Assembly: GCA_030998015.1 (NCBI GenBank)
Contig: JARWMV010000004.1
Span: 480,975-544,974, forward strand
DNA: 64,000 nucleotides
Source of the DNA: Ceratorhiza oryzae-sativae
Taxonomy: Eukaryota; Basidiomycota; Agaricomycetes; Cantharellales; Ceratobasidiaceae
Direction: 5' to 3'
The notes beneath the pieces were generated by a model that was given only the letters and a program-made list of their open reading frames with translations, was not told where the DNA came from and did not search any database. The position numbers and the translations under genes are program-made. Numbering within the stretch: the stretch's first letter is position 1; each line of letters starts with the position of its first letter. Positions 20,163 to 30,299 of the stretch are shown here, one piece after another.

Positions 20163-21993
20163 ATGTCACAGAGACCACAAACTCGATCTCAAAGCAGAGT
20201 GGCAAATAGTAGGCCACAATCACCCAAACCCATTGCTTCCCCAGAGGCTGAAGGTAACCCAGATGAGACCCTCCAAGGAATGCCAGGGGGGTTGCCACAA
20301 AACCCACGACCAGTGGCTCAACCCAACCCCACTCGGGCCCCCATCCTGGGAGGGGAAATAGGGGGAATACCACTCCACAGCCCTCAACCGCCAATTCACC
20401 TGATAAATCCAGACCCAGAAGATATCTCAAATCCAGAGAGGGATGAGGTAGAAGATATGACCCGAACCATATACAAACAAGGCACAGCCTTGGCGGAAGA
20501 GGCAAGGACACAACCCCAGCCAGGTCCCAGAACCATAGCCACTGCCAACCCTATTCACACCATTGCCACCGCCATCAGGGCGGGGCTCAAGGAACTTAGA
20601 GACAATAATCATAGGGAACTAGAAAAGGCAATCACAGGTATAAATCAGTGTCAAATATCACTAACCCGACAAGAAGGAAACGAGGACTGGATGGTAAGGT
20701 CAATGGAAACATCCAACAAAAATGTCCTCTATGTGTCAAAGAACCAGGACGACCTAAAGGCAGAACTGGGGAACCTGATAAAAGAATTAAAGGACATCTC
20801 CATGGAAATAAACCGGGTACTGGGAATGCAAGAGCGAAAGCTCGAAAGCTTAGAGAAGAAAACTGAAAACACAGGGGAGATCCTAATCGCACTAGAACAA
20901 CGGTAACCGATCTAGGAAATGAGCTCCGAAAACAACTGAAGCAGGAAGGCCAAGGGAAAGGACAGAAGAAACCAGGGGAAGAACTAGGGTGGTCATAGGA
21001 AGCCCCTCACGATCCCCCTCAGCCTCCCCAGTACGAACACCCTTTCTCTGGGAAGAACCTTCCAGGCTGAGTCCACAATAAGACCCCAACAGAACCTCCA
21101 TCCCAAGCAAACCAACCTACCCTTGCTGCAAACCACACTCCTAAGGAGGCGACTAGGGAGACCCAGCAAATTTAATGGGAAAAAGGGGAAGGAAGCAGAG
21201 AACTTCATAATCAGCATGGAACTTTTCTTTGCTGACTACGACGAATCAGCCTTTGATGACCGAAAAAGATATCTGCTGTGCTAATGAACATGGAGGAGGG
21301 GGAAGCAGCAAACTGGGCACAACCTTACCGCCGGAAACTACTAGCAGGCGAACACACAGGTATTCTTGCATCCTGGAAGGATTTCAGGAAGGGATTCCTG
21401 GATGCTTTTAATGACCCAGTCATAAAGGAAAAGACCATCCGGAAACTAAGGAAATTAACACAGACCAAGAGTGCATTGGATTATGCTACCCAATTCCGGA
21501 TCCTGATCCAAGAGGTAGACTGGAACCAGGAAGCCCTCAAGGACCAATTCAGGGAAGGTTTAAAACCCAAAGTACGACAAGAGATCTTAAGGATTGAAGT
21601 ACTGGCAAATGAGGCTGAAGGTCCATCATATACCTTAGATCAATTAATTGACTTTGCCTGCAAAATGGATGACATGCAGTTTGCAAACCAGAAAATGAAT
21701 ACAAGGACCAGCAACTCATCAAATTCAACCTGGGCACCAGCAAATACAAACAAGGGGGGAACAAGCCTTTAGGGACCAGCAGCAAACAGGGGAATACCCA
21801 AACCAACAACATGGTAAGGATACCAAACAGTGAAAAGGACAGGCGAAGGAAAGAAGGACTCTGTATCAAATGCGGTAAATCAGGGCATGTCCTGAAGGAG
21901 TGCCGAGGCCAGTGGACCTACGACAAAGCTAAGATACAAGGGAAGGCCAGCAGACAAGTTGAGGAAGAAAGCAGCTCTGAGTCGGAAAACTAA
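20163..21993 (+). pseudogene. Element A gag (frameshifted)
   Basis: Starts MSQRPQTRSQSRVANSRPQS. A Pro-rich, coiled-coil N-terminal part runs open to 20906. The frame then changes and the capsid part appears at 21278-21772 (ASWKDFRKGFLDAFNDPV, LDYATQFRILIQEVDWNQEA). A further change leads to the zinc knuckle CIKCGKSGHVLKEC (CX2CX4HX4C) near 21857-21900. Ends at 21993. Domain order is that of a normal Ty3/gypsy Gag; at least two frame changes disrupt it. Confidence 0.8.
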
Positions 21994-22109
21994 TTGGTCC
22001 TACCACTTCCATGTTGGAGGACCCCAATATAACCCCTACCGCAGATGTATGTTACCTCAAGAAGTCTAGTAATCAATCAATAATATACACTACGGTAGAG
22101 GGAATCATG

Positions 22110-25100
22110 GAACCAGCTAAAGACGCTGATTGACTCAGGATCTTCAACCAACTTCATCGATAAGGCCTATTCAAGGGAAAAAGGGATTCCAACCACTCCC
22201 CTCAAACACAAGAAATCAATTGTGGCCATTGATGGAAATGAAATCAAGGATGCCATAGAAGAAAGGGCAGAACTAAACATCGAAGTGGAAGGGAAGACAC
22301 TAAAATGCTCCCTTTATGTAATGACCCTAGGTGACACAGACATAGTCCTAGGGAAAGAATGGCTTGAAGAAGCAGAACCTATCATAGATTGGAAAGACCT
22401 TACCATCTCATACCCAGACAAATCAAGGCAAGGGCAGCAAGTGAAAGCCTACAAATCCCAGAAGAATTTAGGGATTTTGAAGACCTATTTGGGGAAGAAG
22501 GTTTCCAGAACTTCCACCCCACCGAGGTAACCTAGACTTCAAAATGGACCTGATCGAGGGAGCGGAGCTGCCAAAGCCTGCAAAGAGGTACAGTATGTTG
22601 CCAGCAGAAACAAAGGCGCTCAGGGAGTACCTAGAGGAGGAACTAAGAAACGGAAAATAAGGCCCAGCCAGTCAGTTGTAGCTGCACCCTGTTTCTATGT
22701 GAACAAAGCAGATGGAGGGCTTAGGTTGGTAGTCGACTACCGTAAGATGAATGACATCACCAAGCCAGACAGGTTTCCACTTCCAATCCAAATAGAATTG
22801 ATTGAGAGACTGAAGGATGCAACCATCTATTCAAAAATGGATGTTCGATGGGGGTTCAACAACATCAGGGTAAAAGAGGGAGACGAATGGAAAACAGCTT
22901 TCAGGACAGGAGAAGGCCAGTTTGAATGCTTGGTCATGCCATTCGGAGTAAAAGAAGGACCAAGAACCTTTACCAGGTTCATGATGGAAAAGTTCCGTGA
23001 CATAATAGACGATTATGTGGTAATCTACATGGACGATGTACTAGTGTTTTCCAGAAACAGGGAAGAACATGTACAACATGTCAGGGAAGTGTTAAGAAGA
23101 ATGAGGGAAAACCACCTCTTCCTCAAACCACACAAGTGTCAGTTCTTTGTGAAGGAGGTAAGCTTCATTGGAATTGTCATATCCCCAGAAGGGATATCGA
23201 TGGAAAAGGAAAAGGTAAAGGCAGTTCTAGAATGGCCAGAACCTAACACAGTAAAAGAAGTCCAAGCCTTCCTAGGCTTCGTGGGGTTCTATAGAAGGTG
23301 GATAGAGAAGTTTAGTACCTTAGCCAAACCCCTCACAGATCTCACCCAAAAAGATGTCAAATTCCTGTGGGAAAGAAAACAACAGGAAGCATTTGAAGCT
23401 ATCAAAGAAGCAGTAGCAAGAGAACCGGTCCTGATCCACCCAAACCCAAACAGGCCATACATACTGGAAACAGATGCCTCAGGAGTGGCCATGGGGGCGG
23501 TACTAAGCCAAAAGGGTGATGACAACCGATTGCATCCAATTGCCTTCCTATCGAAGAGCTTCACCCCACCAGAGAAAAATTATGACACCTACGACAAGGA
23601 GTTGCTTGCAATTGTTAGGTCCTTAGAGCACTGGAGGTTATACTTAGAAGGGACAGAGGAACCTATTGTGATATACACTGACCATAGGAACCTCCAGTAC
23701 TGGCAAAATGCCCAGATGTGGAATAGAAGGCATGCCAGATGGTATCTCACTCTGGCACCCTTCAATTTTCAGATTGTGTATAGACCAGGGAAACTCTCAC
23801 AGAAGCCAGATGCCCTTTCCAGAAGGAGCGACCATGGGGATACCCCTATGGAACCACAGATCATGATTCCAGAAGAAAGGTTCATAGGTTTCATGGCAGA
23901 AGTACAGGGGAATTTCTGGGAAGCTTAAAGAAGCTCAGGAAGAAGACGAATCTATCAGATCCTTAAGGCTGAGTGGCAAATAAAGAACAACTACCGCCCT
24001 CAGTACAGAAGGAATTTAGACGGTATGAAATGAAGGAGGGCCTATTAAGGTATGACATAGGCTCTACATCCCAGATGACAAGGACTTGAGGTTGAGTCTC
24101 CTTGAGGAGTGCCATGACGCCCCTGGCAGGTCATCAGGGACAAGCCCGAACACTAGAATTACTATCAAGGGATTACTATTGGCCAGGAATGAAGGCCCAA
24201 GTAAACCGATACTGGAATCTTGTGAAACATGTCAAAGAAGCAAAGGACACAAACAAGGCACTCCCCTGAAGTCCTTACCAATCCCATGGAAACCATGGGC
24301 AGATGTCGCATATGATTTCATCGTCAAATTACCTGTCTCAAAGGGGTACAAGTATCTTGACAGTTGTAGATCGCTTCTCTCCGGCAGGCCCATTTTGTAC
24401 CATGTCTGGAGAGCACCAATGCAGAAGAACTGGCAGAAATATTCATAAGGGAAGTATGGAGACATCACGGACCCCAGAAACCACTGTCTCAGACCGAGGG
24501 CCAACCTTTAACAGCCAATTCCTAAAAGCCCTATACAAAGGAATTGGGACAAAGCCCAGATTCTCCACTGCTTTCCATCCAGAAACAGATGGTCTGTCAG
24601 AAAGGACAAATCAATGGGTAGAAGGGTTCTTAAGAACCTTCTGCAATTATAGACAAGATGATTGGGTAAAATGGTTACCCATTGCCAAGTTCTGCCATAA
24701 CAACCACGTAAATGCTACAACAGGACAAACCCCATTTGAAACGGTATATGGAAAAAACCCAAGATGGGTTGTCCAAGAGGGAGAAGAACCGTCTGAGGCA
24801 CCTGCTGCAGACAACATGCGTAATCAAATGGAAAAAGTATGGGATGAGGCAAGAGCCTCAATGGAATTACACCAACAAATGGAAAAGAAAGGGAGGGAAT
24901 TCAAGGTAGGAGACAAGTGTTATGACCCGCCTAGCAGACATAACCTAACAACCGAATATTGTACAGATTTATGGCATTTTTCCTGAAGCGGAACAAACCA
25001 TAAACAGGATCACGTGATCTCGGCGCTTACCCAACGATTAAGCACTGGTGGTTACCCTGAACTCACTCCAGTGTTTCTCTCCCATGTTACCTGGAGCGAG

Positions 25101-26077
25101 GAGCGAGTTGTCACGTGATCTCGGCGCTTACCAACGACTAAGCGCCAGTGGTTACCCTGAACTCACTCCAGCGTTTCTCTCCCATGTTACCTGGAGCGAG
25201 GAGCAAGTTGTCACATGACCTCAGCGCTTATCCAGCGATTAAGCGCTGGGTGCTTAAGTCCAAAAGGTCACATGACCCTCAGACCTCGCGCGGCTCTATA
25301 AGATTCGGAGCTGCACAAACTTAGGATAAACAATTACCTAAGACCTAGTACTATATAGAACCTATAACTGCTATAGACGGCGCTTAGGAAAGAGGGGCCA
25401 CCACAGCAACCGCAGTCACATGTATATAAGGGGAGTAAAGCAAGACTGAACGCCTCAGCTTGCTTTATCTTGTCAACCACCATAGACCATAGCAAACACT
25501 GTAACTAGAACGCTCAATACATACTGCATAGCACCAAACTGTAAACGCAGCCACTACTTAAGTGCTCCACAAGGGAGCCTCCAGAGGGTCACAACAACAA
25601 GGTTTGGCTGCTCCTAACAAACCTCTCGTCCAAGAGACTCTCCAAGAAATTGGACAACTGAAAGGGGGCCCTTTTGAAATCACAGAAAAGATCTCATCCC
25701 ATGCATATCGCCTGGACCTACCTAAAACCATATGTGTACACAATGTATTCCATGTAAATCTCCTCTTGCCATTCACAGAAGATAAAGACTTCCAAAGAAG
25801 GCAGGCCAAACCACCACCAATCATAACAGAAGAAGGAGAGGAGGAGTATGAGGTGGACCACATTGCAAATTATGAATGGCGGAATGGCGAGCTGTTTTAC
25901 CAAATCAGATGGAAGGGCTATGACCCAATAGAAGACACAATGGAACGTGCCAGCAAGTTTGCTGACATGAAAGAGGTTCTAAATGACTTGCAAAGGTGCT
26001 TACCAGCTGCACCAATGCCAGTCAAGACGAGTCAGCACTCAGGTGACTCAAAAGGCAGGCCAAAGAGAACCAAATGA
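22110..26077 (+). pseudogene. Element A pol: PR-RT-RNase H-IN-chromodomain, split by an LTR
   Basis: Protease: LIDSGSSTNFID near 22130. Reverse transcriptase: open frame 22699-23928 with LRLVVDYRKMND, FECLVMPFGVKEGP and the catalytic YMDDVLVFS. RNase H: YILETDASGVAMGAVLS and IYTDHRNLQYW. Integrase: zinc-binding [33 protein letters not shown] (first Asp), VSDRGPTFNSQFLKALY (second Asp) and FHPETDGLSERTNQWVEGF (Glu). A C-terminal chromodomain near 25840-25950 (VDHIANYEWRNGELFYQIRW) identifies a chromovirus, a group known to target heterochromatin. Frame changes occur around 23930-24300, and the solo LTR at 24918 interrupts the integrase after EFKVGDK. Confidence 0.88.
24918..25596 (+). repeat. 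Solo LTR nested in element A pol
   Basis: 679 bp, TGTTATGACC to TCACAACA, of the same family as the element A LTRs. A perfect 5-bp target duplication ACAAG flanks it (24913-24917 and 25597-25601). Removing it with one ACAAG rejoins the integrase reading frame. It must be younger than element A and arose by LTR-LTR recombination of a later insertion. It holds more copies of the internal tandem unit than the 3' LTR. Confidence 0.93.
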
Positions 26078-27003
26078 GGATCTGGAAAGCTTTAAAAGGA
26101 GCCATCCAGGATACCCAAGAAAGGCCAGAGCCCACTCTACCACCTCACTTGCACTACAATACACCTGCGAAACCCCAAAACATGCCTTTCATCACTCACC
26201 CAGTCGCACATCCCAACTGTTACACACCACTTGCTGAAAATCAGGTGGCCCCACTTTGGCAGCCACCCACCACTAGGTGGCCAGCACCCTACCCTGGCAG
26301 GGAAAATTGTCCTAAACCAGGGATGTACTGCTCCAGTGTGGAAGACGCCCAGAGGTATGCTGAGCAACTGTTGCCAGGGGCTAACCTAGTGTACATCCCA
26401 AAGAAGTTAAGGGATGAAAGGAACTGGATCGACGATGACAAGTACCTGGATCCCAGGTTAGGGGTCCTGACATGGCATGGAAGCCAGAAGCCAACAATGA
26501 GAAACGCCTTGCTAAGAACACCAATGTATGTTGTTGACAATATTGTGGGACCAACGGTTGATGTGGTGGCCAAGGCAGCAAGACGACAGAGGAGGGCCAC
26601 AGGCCAAATGGCAGACAGGGGGGACTGGGAGGTGGAGCACTGGGCCAAGGCATTGTTGGAAAAATGGAAGTTGACACCAGCTGCACCATATGTGGGACTG
26701 CTTGAAGCAACTACTACTGATGAGATGTTTACTGCTATCAGGACAAAGCAGGCAAACATGAGCAACTTCTGAAATTGGGTGAAGGTGCACCCAAACAAAA
26801 ACACCAATTACAACACCGATATGACAAGCCTTACATCAAGCCTAGAATCACTGGTTGTGGCTGAGGAAGAAGCCAAGCCAGTAATAAAGGAACCCACCCT
26901 GGACCCAGCTGCAGAGGAAGCCAAACAGGACTGGGACCAGTGGGAAAATGAGCTTGTCAAAGCTCTGGAGGAGGTGCCACTGTTGGAACCAGCCCCCATA
27001 TGA
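26074..27003 (+). CDS. Cargo ORF 1 of element A, function unknown
   Basis: One frame of 309 codons with a single in-frame TGA (26770-26772). Its first ATG overlaps the pol stop. I recognise no family. Composition: Pro/His-rich N-terminus, then a likely folded part with ENCPKPGMYCSSVEDAQRYA, LPGANLVYIPKKLRDERNW, LGVLTWHGSQKP and a basic helix VDVVAKAARRQRRATG. The C-terminus is acidic (ELVKALEEVPLLEPAPI). It lies between pol and the 3' LTR, on the same strand as the Rep-like frame and opposite to the antisense gene. It could be a structural or partner protein of the Rep-like module, or an env-position accessory ORF; neither is shown. Confidence 0.5.
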
Positions 27004-27084
27004 CCACTTTGCCTCCCACAGATTTTTTCTTGAATGTATAAGAGTTTTATTTTTACACATCAAACTTAATACATTTTTTACTCT

Positions 27085-27617
27085 CTATTTACGTTTGCCC
27101 TTGAGGGGCTGGGTATAGGGCTTCTTGCCTTTTTTATCCTTCTTATTGGTCTGAACAACTGACTGGGTAGTGGGCTGCAGCCAAGGGGCCTCCCCCCCTG
27201 GGAAGTTGGCCATGTTGTTCTGGAAACACCCAGAACCAGACACTGCAAAGGGCGAAGCCTCATCAAACAAGGGAGCAGAGCCCTCCTCAAAGAATTCAGC
27301 AAGAGCAGCCTGGTGAGACCGCTCCTCAAAGGACTTGTAGTCCTGATCAACAAGCACCCAGACATGCTCAAGGGTGGCCTCATGGGCCCAACCATCGAGG
27401 AGGATGTGCTCTTCTACAGAACAAGTTAGCAATGTGAGAACAATGAAGAATGAGCACATGTACCTGGCACCCCACAGAAGAACCAATCCCTGACACCTCC
27501 ATAGAAGTCTTCAATGGAGGTGTTGCACATGGCATCGCAGTAGGCACAGTACTCCCCCTCAGGGAGAGACCAGCAGGTGCAGTCAAGGGGATTGTAGTTA
27601 AGGGAAATCATGCACAT
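27085..27617 (-). CDS. Antisense spliced gene inside element A, function unknown
   Basis: Two exons on the minus strand, 27617-27464 and 27413-27085, joined by a 50-nt intron (27463-27414). The intron has donor GTACATG, a branch-like TTGCTAACTT and acceptor TTCTGTAG. Splicing removes a stop and keeps the frame, giving about 161 residues. Exon 1 is Cys-rich (CTCWSLPEGEYCAYCDAMC). Exon 2 has LLDGWAHEATLEHVWVLVDQ, an acidic middle and a strongly basic C-terminus (KKDKKGKKPYTQPLKGKRK) that could be a nuclear signal or bind nucleic acid. No family recognised. Being antisense, its intron would not be removed from the retroelement's genomic RNA, which would explain why it survives. It converges with cargo ORF 1. 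Confidence 0.5.
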
Positions 27618-27734
27618 AGTAAAGACAGGATGAGGAAGGAAAACAACAAAACCACAAACATTAAAAAATCATGGTGCAACACAATAACTTGCACAAACAT
27701 CAAAACAAGGTCTGGTCAGGTGAGATAAACAGAC

Positions 27735-27857
27735 ACGTGACCATCTGCCAGAAAACAAACAACAAAAGCATGGGAATCACATGACCTAGCCTAGTCATGT
27801 GACCACCTGCCAGAAAACAAACAACAAAGCATGGGAATCACATGACCTAGCCTAGTC
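27735..27857. repeat. Two 61-62 bp direct repeats between the antisense gene and the Rep-like frame
   Basis: Copies at 27735-27796 and 27797-27857, nearly identical. Each contains GCCAGAAAACAAACAACAAA and ends CACATGACCTAGCCTAGTC; the copy boundary forms the inverted repeat CACATGA...TCATGTG. They lie in the divergent intergenic region, where a shared promoter or a Rep-binding iteron array would be expected. The CACGTGACC/CACATGACC core also recurs in the element A LTRs, so a transcription-factor site is an alternative. Confidence 0.8.
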
Positions 27858-28142
27858 ATGTGAATATATGCTATCCCCTAACTACCGGAGGGGTTGGAGA
27901 GGGGGCACTGACTGAAGTGGAGGAGCGGAGGCCCCAAGTGTAGCAAGGAGAAAGGCTGATGTGGGGGAACGCAGGAAGGGCACCCCTCAGAGATGCGTCA
28001 TAACCAGCACAAGCCTACATCAGGAAACCATGTGATCACAACAACCAGAAAAGGGTATATCTAGGGGACACCTTTGGGGGTAAAAGGGGCTATCATTTCA
28101 TGCCCTCCCCACAAGACGCATCTACCTCAAAAAACACCAACA

Positions 28143-29429
28143 ATGCTAAGCGAAGATGGCTCGAATGTGGGAACACCCCAGCCAAACGAATCAAGTGCAG
28201 GGTGGAGGTCGGCATCGCCATCGCTGGCGCCCTCAGAATCAAGCTGAGCCCCCTCACCTGCTTCTACACAGCTTACACTGATGGATCGCAGGTCCAAAGA
28301 GCTGACCGAAACCACACAGGCCCCCTGATTCCATGTCCAGACCAGGGCAGTGTTGCTGACCTGGTTGAAGCTACATGATCAGCCCTCAAGTGGGCTCGCT
28401 GCCTGATACAAGGTGTTCTGCTGCCACCAGCCCAATCACTGGGCAACCTTAGCTGTGGTCGAATGGCACAACCTGGAGGAGCCAAACTACGACCCAACCC
28501 AGCCCCTGCACGTCCACACCCTCTCCATCAGTCAGGAATGGAAGGGCAGGTGGAACACCCAGAACGCGGGGTTCTGGGACTTTGAGGGGCAACACCCCAA
28601 CATATGGCCCAAAGACCTCAAGGACAGGCCAGGAGGCAACCCAGCAAGGGATGCCTTCAACTATCTCTGGAAGGATGTTGGAGCTAATGGCAAGGAGATA
28701 GAGGATTTGATGGCAGGGGACCTGACCTTGGAAAGGTTGGAGGAGATCTTGGTGAAGGGAAAGGGTGGAAAACAGTCAAGGATGGAGGCAGACTTGGAGG
28801 ATGGGACAGAGATTGTCACCTTGGCGACAAAACAGGAGTACTACCAGGCATTCAAGTGCCTCCGCCCCCTCCAGATGGTGACAATGTGGAACTTGGTATG
28901 AGCATATGCCAAGTACACATACAAGGAAGACTGGGGTTGCATGCCTGCAATCCCTGTGGAGTTAGAGGTCCCAGAAGACTGGGAGCACATTGACCAAACA
29001 GACAGATGGTTTGCCAAGGAGGTCGAGAAGAGGGGAAGAGGGGTGCGCCATCACATCCTGGTGATAGAAGGAGAAACTGGAATAGGGAAAACAGCATATG
29101 CACAATCCAAGGGCTGCCACAGCCAGATGTGCAATGTGTGGAATGTGGGCAACTTGTCGGAAGATGCTGACATTTGGATCTTCAACAACATGGTCCAGTC
29201 AAACAGGAAGTACTCACTCAAGGCCCTGAGCCAGTATGAGGCGGACTTCACAGGCAGGTACATGCACGTGAAATCGATGAAGGTACAGTCGACAGTTATT
29301 TTGGGAAATAGCTGGTTGGCAATCATGAAGTGTTGGTTGGACATAGAGGGGGAAGAAGGGGACTTATGGGTATCAAGAAATGTGGAATGGGTGTATGCAG
29401 GAGGAAAACCATTCTTTGTATTCCCTTAG
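28143..29429 (+). pseudogene. Rep-like HUH endonuclease / SF3 helicase frame (CRESS-DNA-virus type)
   Basis: A single 429-codon frame with no frameshift, interrupted only by TGA codons at 28245, 28326, 28404 and 28899. In order it shows a Ser/Pro-rich N-terminus; motif I LLTW (28350-28364); motif II LHVH, the metal-binding HxH (28506-28517); motif III YLWK with the nicking Tyr (28662-28673). The helicase domain follows, with Walker A GETGIGKT (29070-29093), a Walker B position IWIFNN (29169-29189) and motif C VILGN ending in the sensor Asn (29307-29309). Order and spacing are those of eukaryotic rolling-circle Reps. The Walker B acidic pair reads Asn-Asn, both codons AAC after C, as CpG to CpA decay would leave. 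It sits between pol and the 3' LTR of element A. The present copy is inactive. Closest viral group cannot be named from sequence alone. Confidence 0.75.
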
Positions 29430-29549
29430 AATAATTTACTGTACTGTACAACTTCTGCTATGCCCATCCAAACAGTTGGGGCATTCTGAGAAGAAGCAGA
29501 TGAATTCTCACCCCTAAATAACCTCCACAACAAAGAAAAGAAAAACAAT

Positions 29550-29670
29550 CTCATGTAACAGAGAGGTTAAGGGGTCTAGCCTGACTCAGCCTGACCTCAT
29601 TGAACAATACTGAATCAGCCAAAAGGTTGTTGGTTCAAGTCCAGCACCCTTCACCTCCTTGGTGCATGAG
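29550..29670 (+). other. tRNA-like sequence before the 3' LTR of element A
   Basis: CTCATGT (29550) can pair with GCATGAG (29664-29670). An A-box-like stretch AGAGAGGTTAAGGGG follows the 5' end, and a T-arm-like GTTGGTTCAAGTCCAGC with a B-box GGTTCAAGTCC lies near 29631. About 18 extra bases separate the T arm from the 3' acceptor strand, and the middle is long, as in Ser/Leu-type or pseudo-tRNAs. Probably a tRNA-derived relic or Pol III promoter, not a functional tRNA. Confidence 0.4.
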
Positions 29671-29724
29671 ATTCCTTTTGCATAAGGATCTAAACCATGT
29701 CTTGAGGTCCCCCAAGACATGTCC

Positions 29725-29738
29725 AAAGGGGGGGATAA
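29725..29738 (+). promoter_or_regulatory. Polypurine tract of element A
   Basis: AAAGGGGGGGATAA immediately precedes the 3' LTR, where plus-strand DNA synthesis is primed in LTR retroelements. Confidence 0.7.
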
Positions 29739-30294
29739 TGTTATGACCTGTCAAATGGACATAACAAAATAACTGAATATTTTTACAGATTTATGGCATT
29801 TTTCCTAAGTGGAACAAGCCATAAACAAGGTCACATGACCTCAGTGCTTAACTGGCGCTTATGGTGGTTACCCTGAACTTGCTCCAGCATTTCTCTCCCT
29901 TGTTACTTGGAGCGAGGAGTGAGTTGTCACATGATCTCAGCACTTATGGCAGGATCATGTGACCTCAGCGCCTACCCCTTGGACCTCGCATGGCTCTATA
30001 AGATTCAGAGCTGCACAAACTTAAGACTAACAATTACCTAACCCATAGTACTATACATAACCTACACCTACTGTGGATTGTGCTTAGATAATACATCCGC
30101 AGCCACCACAGTTGCAGGCATATATAAGAAGGATAAAGCGAGACTGGACACCTCAGCTTGCTTTATCTTGTCAACCACCATAGACCATAGCAAACACTGT
30201 AACTAGAACACTCAATACATACCACATAGCACCAAACTGTCAACGCAGCCACTACTTAAGTGCTTTGCAAGGAAGCATCTAGAGGGTCACAACA
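29739..30294 (+). repeat. 3' LTR of element A
   Basis: 556 bp, TGTTATGACC to TCACAACA, followed by target duplication CATAT (30295-30299). Shorter than the 5' LTR because it has one copy of the internal tandem unit. Many differences from the 5' LTR are C/T or G/A at CpG sites. Confidence 0.9.
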
Positions 30295-30299
30295 CATAT

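Larger units (their letters stand above)
19382..30294 (+). mobile_element. Element A: Ty3/gypsy chromovirus with extra 3' cargo
   Basis: 10.9 kb including a nested solo LTR. LTRs at 19382-20042 and 29739-30294, each starting TGTTATGACC and ending in TCACRACA. A perfect 5-bp target duplication CATAT flanks it (19377-19381 and 30295-30299). Order: gag, protease, reverse transcriptase, RNase H, integrase, chromodomain (ending 26077), then 3.4 kb of cargo (unknown ORF, antisense spliced gene, direct repeats, Rep-like frame, tRNA-like sequence). A purine-rich tract AAAGGGGGGG lies just before the 3' LTR. gag and integrase have frame breaks; the protease and RT-RNase H frames are open. Too broken to be autonomous now. 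Confidence 0.9.

Noticed and set aside
26137..26807. Minus-strand ORFs opposite cargo ORF 1
   Set aside because: They overlap the better plus-strand frame, which has folded-protein composition and only one TGA; the antisense frames look like shadows.
27858..28142. A conserved stem-loop nonanucleotide nicking site for the Rep-like protein
   Set aside because: No TAATATTAC-type sequence is present. The closest thing, CCCC-TAACTACCGGA-GGGG near 27876, has only four paired bases and no known match, so an origin is not claimed.
28100..28378. Plus-strand ORF overlapping the start of the Rep-like frame
   Set aside because: It is in a different frame from motif I and the rest of the Rep-like motifs; the frame from 28143 explains the region better.
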